Shown here piece after piece: positions 27,401 through 34,881 of a DNA stretch of 36,524 nucleotides. This DNA comes from Bacteroidota bacterium (lineage in GTDB: Bacteria; Bacteroidota; Bacteroidia; Bacteroidales; F082). Where the stretch lies: the NCBI GenBank assembly GCA_020444415.1, contig JAHLLA010000018.1:1-36524 (forward strand). The letters run 5' to 3'. How positions within the stretch are numbered: the stretch's first letter is position 1; every line of letters starts with the position of its first letter. The notes beneath the pieces were generated by a model. That model saw only the letters and a list, made by a program, of their open reading frames with translations, was not told where the DNA came from and did not search any database. A program made the translations under genes and the position numbers.

Positions 27401-27922
27401 GCTGACCCAATGATCATCGGGAAATTGAAAGAACATTATTACGAAATCAAAGAGGGTATTGGTATTTACAAGTCTCCTGAGTTATATGGTTCGTTTCCAA
27501 CAGATCCTTATTCCCATACACCAGGAAATGCTGGTGTGAAACAACCGGGTATGACCGGTCAGGTTAAAGAGGATATCATTTCTCGTATGCTGGAATTAGG
27601 CGTCCAGGTAATAAATGGAGAAATTGTTTTTAATACTTCGCTGATCAATCCAATCGAAATTTTATCCCAACAAGCTGAATTTGAATATGTCACAATGGAA
27701 GGCAAACCTTCTAAAATACTTCTGCATAAAAACCAACTAGCCTATACCTTCTGTCAAACTCCTGTTGTCTACACCTTTGCTGATCATGAAGAAATAGTCA
27801 TTGTCTATAGGAATGGAAAAAATGAAAAAATAACCGGGCATACGATTAACAAGAAAACAAGCAACCTGATTTTTAATCGAAGTGGTGAAGTTGTTCGTAT
27901 TGAGGTATCTATTAAACATTAA
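24467..27922 (+). CDS. Cytoplasmic GH149-like beta-1,3-glucan phosphorylase
   Basis: 1151 residues with no signal peptide, hence cytoplasmic. Organisation fits the GH94/GH149/GH161 phosphorylases: an N-terminal beta-sandwich (about 1-310; e.g. WMFISSAGSLSAGRKDRDNA), a helical linker, an (alpha/alpha)6 barrel (about 400-1050; GDPSRPWNQFSI near 442, YIGYWGDHQIIYL at 527-539 with Asp533 a candidate general acid, WNDANNALVGNGTS near 656, KQPGMTGQVKEDI near 1026) and a C-terminal beta segment. The size and these motifs point to GH149 (beta-1,3-oligoglucan phosphorylase) rather than GH94 (about 800 residues); GH161 remains possible. It would convert laminari-oligosaccharides plus phosphate to glucose-1-phosphate. 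It sits 23 bases after the GH158-like gene and directly before a leaderless GH17, supporting a role in intracellular oligosaccharide use. Confidence 0.7.
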   Translation: MNKENIFLGNNEINTKQLSVSGQFVEIDGEKYYQIKNYHEMPDFFISIVSDSNHWMFISSAGSLSAGRKDRDNALFPYYTVDKIHDYCGITGSKTICLVESDGRTSLWEPFSKQLAKIYRIERNLYKSVYGNQIVFEEINHDLGLSFSYRWSNSEQFGFVKQSGINNITNEPVKVELLDGIRNILPSGIDYIFQNEYSNLSDAYKKAELSEETGLGIFMLSSIPVDRAEPSESLYATTVWSSGLVNSKILISDRQLEKFKQGFAVTTETDIRASRGAYYVNAEITLKKQQVAEWITVAEINKSTTDVANLNLLLKNTPKILSQVHTDIEAGTKRLVKIVAAADGLQTSNDELCCVRHFTNTLFNVMRGGVYQDDYTLDSSDFRDFVNLTNTKISNDFKNTIDALPKKISNSDLIQLAEKKGNAHFIRICYEYLPLTFSRRHGDPSRPWNQFSIDNKNEDGSPKLDFQGNWRDIFQNWEALSVSYPGFIENIISKFVNASTPDGYNPYRIMRNGIDWESPDPDDPWAYIGYWGDHQIIYLQKLLELSDSYHPGMLDKLLRNEIFAYANVPYRIKSYKDIVNNPQDTIYFDHELNDHINNLVKLIGADGRLLLQNGADAYQVNLTEKILVTLLVKLSNFIPEAGIWLNTQRPEWNDANNALVGNGTSMVTVYYLRRFLKFWNDKFNNASFKTVEISEEVKEFFDIIFSLFAKNTGILKNGFSKVELRYFTDNLGKVGAAYRNKIYKNSFSGIKKTIQTSELIKFTKVALEYIDQSIRVNKRKDGLYNAYNLISLNDNSVKIRHLYEMLEGQVAILSAGILTPEESLELLNKLKKSALFREDQYSYLLYPDRQLKRFSEKNNIPVHLVEESQLLSKLIANKNNSIISKDRSGNYHFNGAFRNAKVLSIALSALETRKYGRLVKQEKSKVLSIYEELFDHQSFTGRSGTFYGYEGLGSIYWHMVSKLLLAAQEAFFNAVENNADPMIIGKLKEHYYEIKEGIGIYKSPELYGSFPTDPYSHTPGNAGVKQPGMTGQVKEDIISRMLELGVQVINGEIVFNTSLINPIEILSQQAEFEYVTMEGKPSKILLHKNQLAYTFCQTPVVYTFADHEEIVIVYRNGKNEKITGHTINKKTSNLIFNRSGEVVRIEVSIKH

Positions 27923-27937
27923 GTAAAAAGACTTTTT

Positions 27938-28822
27938 ATGTCAATTCGTAGCGAATATATATTGTCATTAACTGGATTAAGTTTTGAAACAAAAAACAGA
28001 GAAGAGCTACAGTCATATTTTAATAAGGTTTTAAAAGCCGGAATGCACGGACTATGCTTCAGTCCATACACTGAAGAGCAAGAACCCGGCTCAATAATTA
28101 CAGTAGATCAGATCAGAAAAAAACTAGAAATCATCAGGCCATATACCCGATGGATAAGGACTTTTTCATGCACCGATGGCAATGAATTAATTCCTGAAAT
28201 TGCAAGGGAATACGGGTTTAAAAACCTGGTTGGTGCCTGGTTAGGAGAAAACGAAAGGGTTAATGAACAAGAAGTTGCCAATGCCATTAAAATTGCAAAA
28301 GAAGGAAAAGCGGATATACTTGCTATTGGAAATGAAGTAATGTACCGCGATGATTTATCAGAAGAAGAACTATTGAATTATTTGAAAAGAGTCAAAAGCG
28401 AAGTTCCAAATGTTCCTGTAAGCTATGTTGATGCCTATTATGAGTTTGAAAATCGTCCGAAAATAACTGAAGCTTGCGACCTAATCCTCGCCAACTGTTA
28501 TCCATTCTGGGAGGGTTGTAACATCGAATATTCACTACTGTATATGAAAGACATGTACAATAGGGCACTTAAAGCGGCAAATGGTAAAAAAGTAATCATT
28601 TCAGAAACCGGATGGCCAAATATTGGAGAAGCTTTTCATGGGGCTGAACCTTCCAGTGAAAATGCGATCAGGTATTTCATTAATACTCAGATGTGGTCAA
28701 AAGAAGATAACATAGACGTTTTTTATTTTTCGTCTTTTGATGAACCATGGAAAATACACGACGAGGGGAATGTGGGCGCTTTTTGGGGCCTTTGGGACAA
28801 GAACGAGAAGTTGAAATACTAA
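27938..28822 (+). CDS. Leaderless GH17 enzyme (cytoplasmic beta-1,3-glucanase or glucosyltransferase)
   Basis: 294 residues, no signal peptide or lipobox (starts MSIRSEYILSLTGLSF), so cytoplasmic, unlike most GH17 members in PULs. TIM-barrel core with acid/base Glu133 in AIGNEVMY and nucleophile Glu223 in ISETGWPNIG, the GH17 hallmark; VGAWLGENERVNEQ near 98-111 and FYFSSFDEPWK near 265 are typical too. Complete but compact. Located 15 bases after the phosphorylase gene and 29 before a lipoprotein GH17, with which it is homologous but clearly diverged. It may shorten or remodel imported oligosaccharides for the phosphorylase, or act by transglycosylation; the reaction cannot be decided from sequence. 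Confidence 0.85.
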   Translation: MSIRSEYILSLTGLSFETKNREELQSYFNKVLKAGMHGLCFSPYTEEQEPGSIITVDQIRKKLEIIRPYTRWIRTFSCTDGNELIPEIAREYGFKNLVGAWLGENERVNEQEVANAIKIAKEGKADILAIGNEVMYRDDLSEEELLNYLKRVKSEVPNVPVSYVDAYYEFENRPKITEACDLILANCYPFWEGCNIEYSLLYMKDMYNRALKAANGKKVIISETGWPNIGEAFHGAEPSSENAIRYFINTQMWSKEDNIDVFYFSSFDEPWKIHDEGNVGAFWGLWDKNEKLKY

Positions 28823-28851
28823 GCAATAAATTAAAATTTATTCAATAGAAC

Positions 28852-29949
28852 ATGAAACCGGCAATAATAACATCTACTGCGAAAATAGGAAAGCTCCTTC
28901 TTTTAATTGCTGTTATTAATATGTTTTCATGTGATCAGAATAATAAAACAAGCCAGAATAAAATGAACGAATCTGCTTTTGAAATGGAAGGACTTAAACA
29001 AACAAAAGATGATTTATTAGAAGGAACATCGCAGGCGATATGCTACTCAGGATTCCGTTCGGGTCAACACCCTGACCGTGGAGATGGGGCTGTGAATCCA
29101 TCTTATGAGGAAGTGTTGGAAGACCTGAAAATAATTACCGAAAAAATGAACTTCCAGCTTATCCGGGTTTATGATTGTGGTGAAAATACTGAAATGGTGC
29201 TTAATATCATCAGGGAAAATAATATCAATATCAAAGTTTTGCTCGGGATTTGGTTAAAAGCCGAACTGAGCAATCATGAAACCTGTGAATGGCTTACAGA
29301 GCCTATACCAGATGCAGAACTACTCGAAAACAAAGAGCTTAATCTAATAGAAATCGATAGTGGTATAAAACTGGCCAATGAATTTAATGACATTGTAATT
29401 GCAGTAAATGTAGGTAACGAAGCGCTTGTTGACTGGAACGACCATAAAGTGGACACCGATACCATTATCTCTTATGTTCAAAAAGTAAAAAGTGCAATTA
29501 AACAACCTGTTACTGTTGCTGATAATTATAAATGGTGGGCAGATCATGGAACCGAACTTTCAAAAGTAGTTGATTTTATTTCTATTCACATTTACCCTGT
29601 ATGGGAAGGCAAAGATATTAATGAAGGTCTCTCCTATTCCATTGAAAATGTATTGGATGTGAAAAAATCACTCCCCGAAGCTACCATCGTAATCACAGAA
29701 GCTGGCTGGCCCACTGTAGCATCTGAATTTAATGAACGTGCAAGCGAAGAAAAACAGTTGCAGTACTATAACGAGTTTATGAATTGGTCAAAAGAGAACA
29801 ATATAACAACTTTTTGGTTCGAAGCTTTCGACGAAGATTGGAAAGGTGAGCCTGGAAATATGATGGGAGCTGAAAAACACTGGGGATTATATACAGTTGA
29901 CAGAAAGCCGAAAAAAGTGATGCAGCAATTTTACCAAAAGCAAAATTAA
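28852..29949 (+). CDS. GH17 beta-1,3-glucanase lipoprotein
   Basis: 365 residues. Lipoprotein signal with Cys27 (NMFSC), then DQNNKTSQN; only one acidic residue near the Cys, so periplasmic is somewhat more likely than surface. The GH17 barrel covers about 55-360: acid/base Glu190 in VNVGNEALVDW, nucleophile Glu283 in VITEAGWPTVA, and the C-terminal FWFEAFDEDWKGEPG. Compared with its leaderless neighbour it has an insertion around residues 145-168. Expected activity: endo- or exo-cleavage of unbranched beta-1,3-glucan stretches. Stop and the next start are 3 bases apart. Confidence 0.9.
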   Translation: MKPAIITSTAKIGKLLLLIAVINMFSCDQNNKTSQNKMNESAFEMEGLKQTKDDLLEGTSQAICYSGFRSGQHPDRGDGAVNPSYEEVLEDLKIITEKMNFQLIRVYDCGENTEMVLNIIRENNINIKVLLGIWLKAELSNHETCEWLTEPIPDAELLENKELNLIEIDSGIKLANEFNDIVIAVNVGNEALVDWNDHKVDTDTIISYVQKVKSAIKQPVTVADNYKWWADHGTELSKVVDFISIHIYPVWEGKDINEGLSYSIENVLDVKKSLPEATIVITEAGWPTVASEFNERASEEKQLQYYNEFMNWSKENNITTFWFEAFDEDWKGEPGNMMGAEKHWGLYTVDRKPKKVMQQFYQKQN

Positions 29950-29952
29950 ATA

Positions 29953-31413
29953 ATGATAAAATACAAAACAGCAAAGTCAGATATAGTTCCCTTCGGACAG
30001 AAAATAGCGTTTGGTTCAGGACACCTTGCTAACCAATTATTTCCCGCTGCATTAGGGGTTTTTATGGTTGTGCTGATAATGTCATTAAATATGAATCCCA
30101 TACTTGCGGGTATATTAGGCGCTTTACCCAGACTTTTAGATGCCTTAACTGATCCCATAATGGGTTTTATCTCCGATAATACAAAGTCTAAGTGGGGGAG
30201 AAGAAAACCATATATTCTGCTTGGAAGCGTTATTACCGGCGTTACCTTCATGATAATGTGGCAATTAAATCCTGAAGATTCTCAGACTTATAATTTCTTC
30301 TACTTTTTAATCGTATCAATATTTTTCTACTTGGGCTATACTATTTTCGCAACCCCATTAATTGGATTAGGTTATGAAATAACCCCGGATTACAATGAAA
30401 GAACAAGACTGATGGCGGTTTCCCAATGGATGGGACAAATTGCATGGATGATAGCTCCTTGGTTTTGGGTAATCATTTATGACCCTTCAATTTTTGAAAC
30501 AGCTCCCGAAGGTGCAAGAATATTATCAATCTGGGTAGGTGCAATTTGTATGTTACTGGGTGTATTACCGGCCTTTTTTAATAAAGAAATGATTGTGCCC
30601 GACAAAGATAAAATGGCAGATTTATCATTAAAAGAACTGTCCGTAAATACGAAAGAATTTTTTAAGGGTATTGTGCTTACATTAAAAAACAAACCTTTTC
30701 TCAGGCTATGCGGTGCCACATTCCTTGTATTTAACGGGTTTCAAACGATCGCACAGTTCGCCATGTTCATTATTGTTTATTATCTTTTTAATGGTGATAA
30801 GGTTGCATCTGGAACCTGGCCAGCATGGTTTGGTACTGTAAGTGCAATGGCTACTGCTTTTCTTGTTATCCCAATAGTCACTAAACTGTCTGAAAAAGTT
30901 GGTAAAAAGAACGCCTTTATTATAGCGTCCATGCTATCAATTGTTGGTTATGCTCTGAAATGGTGGGGATTTAATCCTGATAATCCCTGGTTCATGTTTA
31001 TGCCAATTCCTTTTCTTTCATTTGGGATTGGAGGGTTGTTTACTTTGATGATGTCGATGACTGCCGATGTTTGTGATTTAGATGAATTGAATAATGGCGT
31101 GCGTCGAGAAGGAATGTTCGGCGCTGTTTATTGGTGGACAGTAAAATTAGGTACTGCATTAGCATTACTAAGTAGTGGTATAGTTCTATCCCTTGTTGGG
31201 TTTGACCAATCTATAGATCATCAATCGATAGAAACCCTTACTAATCTGCGAATTGCAGATATAGTAATTCCTGTGATTACTGCATTAATGGCAATTGCAA
31301 TTATTTGGAAATATGATATTACTGAAGATAAGTCATATGAAATTCGAGAAGCCCTGATTGCCCGTCGGGGTAAAGTGAAGCATCAGGGTGAAAATGATCA
31401 AAATAATCTTTAG
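29953..31413 (+). CDS. MFS transporter of the glycoside-pentoside-hexuronide (GPH/MelB) type
   Basis: 486 residues, about 12 membrane helices. The MelB-type signature is clear at about 63-90 (DALTDPIMGFISDNTKSKWG, then RRKPYILLG), with a conserved Asp in helix 2. The second half shows FLSFGIGGLFTLMMSMTADV and CDLDELNNGVRREGMFGAVY near 375-394, also typical. Inner membrane, cation-coupled sugar symport. Located between the GH17 and GH30 lipoprotein genes with minimal spacing, so it most likely imports the periplasmic products (glucose, laminaribiose, or beta-1,6-linked disaccharides from branches). Confidence 0.9.
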   Translation: MIKYKTAKSDIVPFGQKIAFGSGHLANQLFPAALGVFMVVLIMSLNMNPILAGILGALPRLLDALTDPIMGFISDNTKSKWGRRKPYILLGSVITGVTFMIMWQLNPEDSQTYNFFYFLIVSIFFYLGYTIFATPLIGLGYEITPDYNERTRLMAVSQWMGQIAWMIAPWFWVIIYDPSIFETAPEGARILSIWVGAICMLLGVLPAFFNKEMIVPDKDKMADLSLKELSVNTKEFFKGIVLTLKNKPFLRLCGATFLVFNGFQTIAQFAMFIIVYYLFNGDKVASGTWPAWFGTVSAMATAFLVIPIVTKLSEKVGKKNAFIIASMLSIVGYALKWWGFNPDNPWFMFMPIPFLSFGIGGLFTLMMSMTADVCDLDELNNGVRREGMFGAVYWWTVKLGTALALLSSGIVLSLVGFDQSIDHQSIETLTNLRIADIVIPVITALMAIAIIWKYDITEDKSYEIREALIARRGKVKHQGENDQNNL

Positions 31414-31417
31414 GCAA

Positions 31418-32920
31418 ATGAAAACACTCAGTTACTCAATAAGCATTTTAATCATGACCTTTTTAATGGGCTGTAAAACCAATATTGACAGGCTGCCGGT
31501 TGATATTTATGAAACATCAGCAAGTGGAAATAAATTTAAAAAACTAACCGAATTTTCCTCCGGTAACGAAGTAGTAGTAATCAAATTATTGCCTGAAAAT
31601 AAACACCAAACTATCACCGGCTTTGGTGGGTCTTTTACAGAATCGTCAGCATATCTTTTAAACCGGTTAAGCAGGGAAAACCGAAATTTAATTTTGGAAG
31701 CCTATTTTGGATCCGATGGGGCCAAATATTCCTTAACCCGAACACATATTAATTCGTGTGATTTCTCACTGGGAAATTATTCATTCGCACCCATTGAAGG
31801 TGACAGAAATCTGAGAAACTTTTCCATTGATGAAGACCGGGATGATATTATTCCCATGATCAAGGATGCAATGGAAATATCCGAAGATGGTTTTAAAATC
31901 ATCGCATCTCCATGGACTGCACCTCCCTGGATGAAAGACAATAAAGACTGGTTGGGCGGCAAACTATCAACAGAATACTACGATACATGGGCCTTGTTTT
32001 TCTCAAAATATTTAACCGAATACAAAAAAGAAGGAATCGATATTTGGGCTGTAACAGTAGAAAACGAACCTTTGGGAAATGGTAACAATTGGGAAAGTAT
32101 GCACTATACTCCTGAAGAAATGGTGGATTTTGTGCAACAATATCTCGGGCCAAAACTTGATGCAGAGGGGCAAGATGTGAAAATACTCGCCTATGATCAA
32201 AACCGGGGAGAGGAACTTGTCGATTGGGCTAAAGTGATTTATAAAAATGAAGCCTCATCAAGATATTTTGATGGTTTTGCGATACACTGGTATGCCAGTA
32301 CATTCGATTGGTTCCCCGAGTCATTGAATATTACGCATGAATTAGCGCCGGATAAATACCTGATTCAGTCAGAAGCATGCGTTGATGCAGAGGTGCCTCA
32401 TTGGAAAGACGACAAATGGTATTGGTCAAAAGAAGCAACGGATTGGGGGTGGGACTGGGCTCCAGAAGAGCAGAAAAAACTACATCCAAAATATGTTCCG
32501 GTTTATCGCTATGCTAGGGACATTATTGGCTGCCTTAATAACTGGGTTGATGGTTGGGTTGACTGGAACATGGTTCTTGACAGGAGGGGCGGACCCAATT
32601 GGGCAAATAATTGGTGTGTTGCACCTGTTATTGTTGATCCTGAAAAAGATGAAGTTTACTTTACTCCTTTGTACTACACCCTCGCACATTTCAGTAGGTT
32701 TATCAGACCTGGTGCAATTCGAATTGGATTTGAAAATTCTGACGAATCATTGATGCTGACTGCTGCTCAAAATCCTGATGGATCAATTGTAGTCGTCATC
32801 TTAAATATGAATTCAGAGGTAAAAAATATTAAACTTTCCCTTGAAAACAGGTCTGTCGAAGTTCAGATTAGTACCCATGCATTGCAAACAGTTGTTGTTT
32901 CTGCAATAAATCAAAAATAG
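31418..32920 (+). CDS. GH30 glycosidase lipoprotein (probable beta-1,6-glucanase or beta-glucosidase)
   Basis: 500 residues from ATG 31418. This start is preferred over the in-frame GTG at 31388 because it gives a clean lipoprotein signal (MKTLSYSISILIMTFLMGC, Cys19) and lies 5 bases after the preceding stop rather than inside that gene. Typical GH30 layout: GFGGSFTESSAYLL near 68-81, SPWTAPPWMKDN near 164-175, acid/base Glu217 in VTVENEPLG, nucleophile Glu319 in IQSEACVD, and a side beta-sandwich at the C-terminus (VVVILNMNSEVKNIKLSL). In laminarin PULs, GH30 enzymes of this kind remove beta-1,6-linked glucose branches. Subfamily GH30_1 versus GH30_3 cannot be decided by eye. Probably periplasmic (CKTNIDR). 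Confidence 0.9.
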   Translation: MKTLSYSISILIMTFLMGCKTNIDRLPVDIYETSASGNKFKKLTEFSSGNEVVVIKLLPENKHQTITGFGGSFTESSAYLLNRLSRENRNLILEAYFGSDGAKYSLTRTHINSCDFSLGNYSFAPIEGDRNLRNFSIDEDRDDIIPMIKDAMEISEDGFKIIASPWTAPPWMKDNKDWLGGKLSTEYYDTWALFFSKYLTEYKKEGIDIWAVTVENEPLGNGNNWESMHYTPEEMVDFVQQYLGPKLDAEGQDVKILAYDQNRGEELVDWAKVIYKNEASSRYFDGFAIHWYASTFDWFPESLNITHELAPDKYLIQSEACVDAEVPHWKDDKWYWSKEATDWGWDWAPEEQKKLHPKYVPVYRYARDIIGCLNNWVDGWVDWNMVLDRRGGPNWANNWCVAPVIVDPEKDEVYFTPLYYTLAHFSRFIRPGAIRIGFENSDESLMLTAAQNPDGSIVVVILNMNSEVKNIKLSLENRSVEVQISTHALQTVVVSAINQK

Positions 32921-32924
32921 AAAA

Positions 32925-34814
32925 ATGAGGATATTTACACATATCTTGACCATCATTTTTGTCACTTGCATACTTTCATCGTGCAATAGTTTGTCGACTT
33001 CTGATGTTGTAAGCGTTTCCGGAAGGCAGGTATTTGTAGATGGCACTCCTTATCTGATAAAAGGAATATGTTATCATCCGGTACCCAAGGGCAGTGACCA
33101 AAGAAGTTTTGATAATTTAACCGAAGATTTAGCTTTAATGAAAGAGGCAGGAATAAATACAATGAGGGTTTATTCGCCAATTACTGAATCCGCTGTACTT
33201 GATCAAATACATGCCGCCGGTATTAAGGTTATTGTAGGTTTTGGGTATAACCAGGGAGGGAATAATGATATCCTTTCAGGATCTTTTTTAGATTACATCA
33301 ATACCTACAAAGAGCATGATGCAATTCTGTTTTGGGAACTTGGGAATGAATATAACTATTATCCTGAATGGTTTGACGGCAATTTGCAGAATTGGTATAA
33401 AGTATTAAATGAAGCAGCTAATACCATTCATCAAAATGATCCTGCTCATCCAGTGGCTACCGCCCATGGTGAATTGCCCGATTCATTAGCACTTTCTGAA
33501 TGCCCCAACATTGATATATGGGGAATGAATGTCTATCGCTGGGACAACCCGGAAGGGATTTTTGAGGAATGGGCCAGGATTAGTTCAAAGCCAATGTATC
33601 TTTCCGAAGCTGGGGCCGATAGTTATATGGTAGGTGACTCCAATGGTTACGAACAAGGTGAAAATGAAAAAGCTCAGGCAGATGCCACACAAAATATTTT
33701 GGATGATATTTTCAGGAACAGGGGAATTTGCTCCGGTGTTGCCATATTTGCGTTTAATGATGAATTATGGAAAGCGGGCAACAACAACGCCTACGATGTG
33801 GGTGGCTCAGCGCCCTTTAGTAGTGGTGTACCCTACGACGGCGCAGCCAATGAGGAATACTGGGGGATAGTTGATATTGAAAGAAACAAGAAAGCGGCTT
33901 ATAAAGTAGTGAAAGAAAAATTTACTTATACACAACATGTTTTGAAAAATAAAAATCTTGAAATTCTCATCGATCTGCCATTTGAAAATTATGATTTTTC
34001 AAGATTCGACTGGACAGGTAAAATTGTAGCTGTAATATATAAAGGCGTTTATGTATCGGGTAAGGAAAAAATGGACAGTAAGGATGAAGACAATATAGGA
34101 AAAGGTTTTTACAATGAGTTTGGTATTGATGCACCTATTGCTTATGATGAAACAATTGAAGGTGGATGGTTTCATAAAATTGGGATTGGTATCTTAAAAA
34201 AAGATGGTGAGTCCTACAGTTTTAGCAAAAAGTATGAAATTAAACCTGCCAGGTTTAATGTTAATACCGAATCAGATAAAATTACAATAGTGTGCAAGTC
34301 TGAGCTAATTAATGGCTATTCATATGTGCTAACTAAGGAAATTGAATTATTGGAAAGTAGTTTTGTAATTAATTACGGTTTACATAACACAGGTGAAAAA
34401 ACTATAGTGACCGATGAATACACCCACAATTTTTTAGCTATAAATAAAGATTTAGTAGGGAGTAATTACATCTTAAATCTCCCCTTTCAAATTAAACCTG
34501 AGCTTTTTCAAGCAACAGTTAATCCAGAAGAAAAAGTGGTAATTGGAGAAAATGAAATTTCCTTTACAAGCACGCCCAATGAACAGTTCTTCTTTAGTAA
34601 TCTGACAGGAGGTGAAAATGTGGATTCTAGCTGGGAACTCATAAATACGAAAAGCAAAATAGGTATCAGCGAAACCGGAAACTTTAAAACAAAAAAGGTA
34701 AATCTCTGGGGATGGAAAAATGTTATCAGCCCGGAGTTGTTTTTCGATGTCAGTGTGAAGCCTGGTCAGAAAATTAAATGGAAAAGAACTTTTAAGGTGT
34801 TTGAAATAGATTGA
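32925..34814 (+). CDS. TIM-barrel glycosidase lipoprotein fused to a mutarotase-like beta domain
   Basis: 629 residues. Lipoprotein signal with Cys20 (ILSSC). Residues ~30-340 are a GH2/GH5-type TIM barrel: VDGTPYLIKGICYHP, TMRVYSP, acid/base Glu142 in WELGNEYN, nucleophile Glu228 in YLSEAGADS, and an aromatic/Asn-rich FNDELWKAGNN. After TQHVLKNKNLEI (~340) a second all-beta domain runs to the end. Its KEIELLESSFVINYGLHNTG and DEYTHNF (YTHNF at 499-503) resemble proteins of the galactose-mutarotase superfamily. That domain would be unusual in a glucanase; it could act on anomers, bind glycan or be structural. Starts 4 bases after the GH30 stop. GH family number not assignable by eye. Confidence 0.65.
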   Translation: MRIFTHILTIIFVTCILSSCNSLSTSDVVSVSGRQVFVDGTPYLIKGICYHPVPKGSDQRSFDNLTEDLALMKEAGINTMRVYSPITESAVLDQIHAAGIKVIVGFGYNQGGNNDILSGSFLDYINTYKEHDAILFWELGNEYNYYPEWFDGNLQNWYKVLNEAANTIHQNDPAHPVATAHGELPDSLALSECPNIDIWGMNVYRWDNPEGIFEEWARISSKPMYLSEAGADSYMVGDSNGYEQGENEKAQADATQNILDDIFRNRGICSGVAIFAFNDELWKAGNNNAYDVGGSAPFSSGVPYDGAANEEYWGIVDIERNKKAAYKVVKEKFTYTQHVLKNKNLEILIDLPFENYDFSRFDWTGKIVAVIYKGVYVSGKEKMDSKDEDNIGKGFYNEFGIDAPIAYDETIEGGWFHKIGIGILKKDGESYSFSKKYEIKPARFNVNTESDKITIVCKSELINGYSYVLTKEIELLESSFVINYGLHNTGEKTIVTDEYTHNFLAINKDLVGSNYILNLPFQIKPELFQATVNPEEKVVIGENEISFTSTPNEQFFFSNLTGGENVDSSWELINTKSKIGISETGNFKTKKVNLWGWKNVISPELFFDVSVKPGQKIKWKRTFKVFEID

Positions 34815-34881
34815 AAATATTTAACAAGTTATCTTGCAATGATGTTATACCGAATACAATATAAGACAAAGTAATCTTGAT

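Noticed and set aside
31388-31417. Upstream GTG start for the GH30 gene
   Set aside because: It would add residues in front of a perfect lipoprotein signal and overlap the preceding gene; ATG 31418 explains the data better.
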